Below, one piece after another: positions 12,275 to 12,746 of a stretch of DNA of 12,746 bases. The notes under the pieces were generated by a model, which ran no database searches, was not told the DNA's origin, and was given only the letters and a program-made list of their open reading frames with translations. Position numbers and translations under genes: made by a program. The stretch comes from an uncultured Eubacteriales bacterium (lineage in GTDB: Bacteria; Bacillota; Clostridia; Oscillospirales; Acutalibacteraceae), in the NCBI GenBank assembly GCA_900313475.1, contig OMRJ01000233.1, positions 1-12,746 on the forward strand, in the 5' to 3' direction. The stretch's first letter is position 1. Every line of letters starts with the position of its first letter.

Positions 12275-12746
12275 TTATTTGAATGAGATTTTCGCGCCCC
12301 TGCTCACTTCCGCCAAAATACGTTTTATGTCTCTGTCGGTGAGCGAATTAACGTCCGTGCGCGCTACGGACGCGGCTCTGTCGAGCACCGAGTTTTCGCC
12401 GGGTCTGGACTGTGTCCGACTCGAATTGAGCGCCGTTTTTCTGCCGATATCCGCCACGGCATACCGAATCGCGCTGCCGATGATCTCCTCAAGATGCACG
12501 CACTCGTATGCGCGGCGCACGCCGACGCCGCTTTTGAGAAGCGTTCCGAACATCGGCTCGTTCAAAAGCTCGTTTTTCATCGAAAACGACGGATATATTT
12601 CGCGTGTCGCCTGTTCCTCTCTGCGCCACGAGGCAAGCACCGACTCCGCCTCGGCATTTTTCAGGCTCTCGCCGAACGACTCCCGCACGCCGTTCAAAAT
12701 ATTGTCCGTATCGCCGCCGGTGAAGCTGCCGCCGCCGTTTTCACCG
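12275..12746 (-). CDS. Scaffold-like head assembly protein (5' truncated by window edge)
   Basis: The reading frame is open to the right edge of the window, so the N-terminus is missing; 156 codons can be seen. A Gly-rich stretch (GGGSFTGG) leads into a charged helical region. The following parts match the type of scaffolding-like protein found just before N4-gp56-type capsid genes: LASWRREEQATREIYPSFSMKNELLNEPMFGTLLKSGVGVRRAYECVHLEEII, then a C-terminal tail with SLTDRDIKRILAEVSRGAKISF. Scaffolding proteins help capsid subunits form a correctly sized procapsid and then leave. The stop is TAA at 12275-12277, 16 bases before the capsid start. A TTG at 12695-12697 is the first in-frame start-like codon but there is no reason to treat it as the real start. 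Confidence 0.72.
   Translation of the reverse strand, partial: GENGGGSFTGGDTDNILNGVRESFGESLKNAEAESVLASWRREEQATREIYPSFSMKNELLNEPMFGTLLKSGVGVRRAYECVHLEEIIGSAIRYAVADIGRKTALNSSRTQSRPGENSVLDRAASVARTDVNSLTDRDIKRILAEVSRGAKISFK

Larger units (their letters stand above)
3614..12746. mobile_element. Podovirus-like prophage, late structural and lysis region (incomplete)
   Basis: Twelve consecutive leftward genes encode scaffold-like protein, capsid, connector/tail proteins, a receptor-binding-type protein and a holin/amidase lysis set, with very short gaps and ATGA overlaps. Terminase, portal, integrase and replication genes would lie beyond the right edge. The left boundary is uncertain: the last phage gene ends at 3614 and the first clearly host-type gene starts at 2825, so the XRE gene and repeat array could belong to either side. 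The absence of tape-measure, tube or sheath genes between capsid and lysis fits a short-tailed phage. Confidence 0.88.

Overview
The window looks like a low-to-mid GC gut-type Firmicute (Clostridia) chromosome with a short-tailed (podovirus-like) prophage inserted in it. The call rests on strong AGGAGG-type ribosome binding sites, a ClpB-type chaperone end, a phiLC3-type holin, an XhlA-like protein and dockerin modules. No taxonomic marker gene is present, so the assignment is an inference.

Left flank (1-3264), probably host. The 3' end of a clpB-like chaperone gene runs rightward and converges, through a bidirectional-looking terminator, on a leftward AAA/DUF4143 ATPase. That ATPase has a near-consensus promoter with paired palindromes just upstream of its -35 box. 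Next come a leftward flavin reductase-like gene and a leftward XRE/Cro-type regulator, each apparently a separate unit.

Junction zone (3265-3613), no convincing gene. A strong leftward terminator (3318-3362) and a rightward terminator (3538-3577) bracket four copies of a 17-bp palindromic motif spaced exactly 33 bp apart. The left prophage boundary probably lies between about 2830 and 3610. No attachment-site duplication can be checked because the other end is outside the window.

Prophage (about 3614-12746, all leftward, so in transcription order it reads right to left): scaffold-like protein (truncated by the window edge), N4-gp56-type major capsid protein, an intergenic block with 17-bp tandem repeats and a perfect 13-bp hairpin, a small 71-aa protein, a probable head-tail adaptor, a 624-aa tail nozzle/stabilisation-like protein, a 50-aa TTG-start ORF, a 373-aa repeat protein with a half dockerin, a BppU-like tail/receptor protein with an SGNH-like domain and three Ig-like domains, then the lysis genes: amidase with C-terminal dockerin, holin and XhlA-like protein. 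Genes are tightly packed, several with ATGA overlaps, as in a phage late operon. No tape-measure, tail-tube or sheath gene lies between capsid and lysis genes, which fits a short-tailed virion.

Most notable: the SGNH domain has lost the catalytic Ser, the oxyanion Asn and the catalytic His, so it looks like a pseudoenzyme. Dockerin-type calcium-binding loops occur in both the endolysin and a virion protein. There are also the two unexplained repeat arrays, and a possible RNA switch over the endolysin ribosome binding site.
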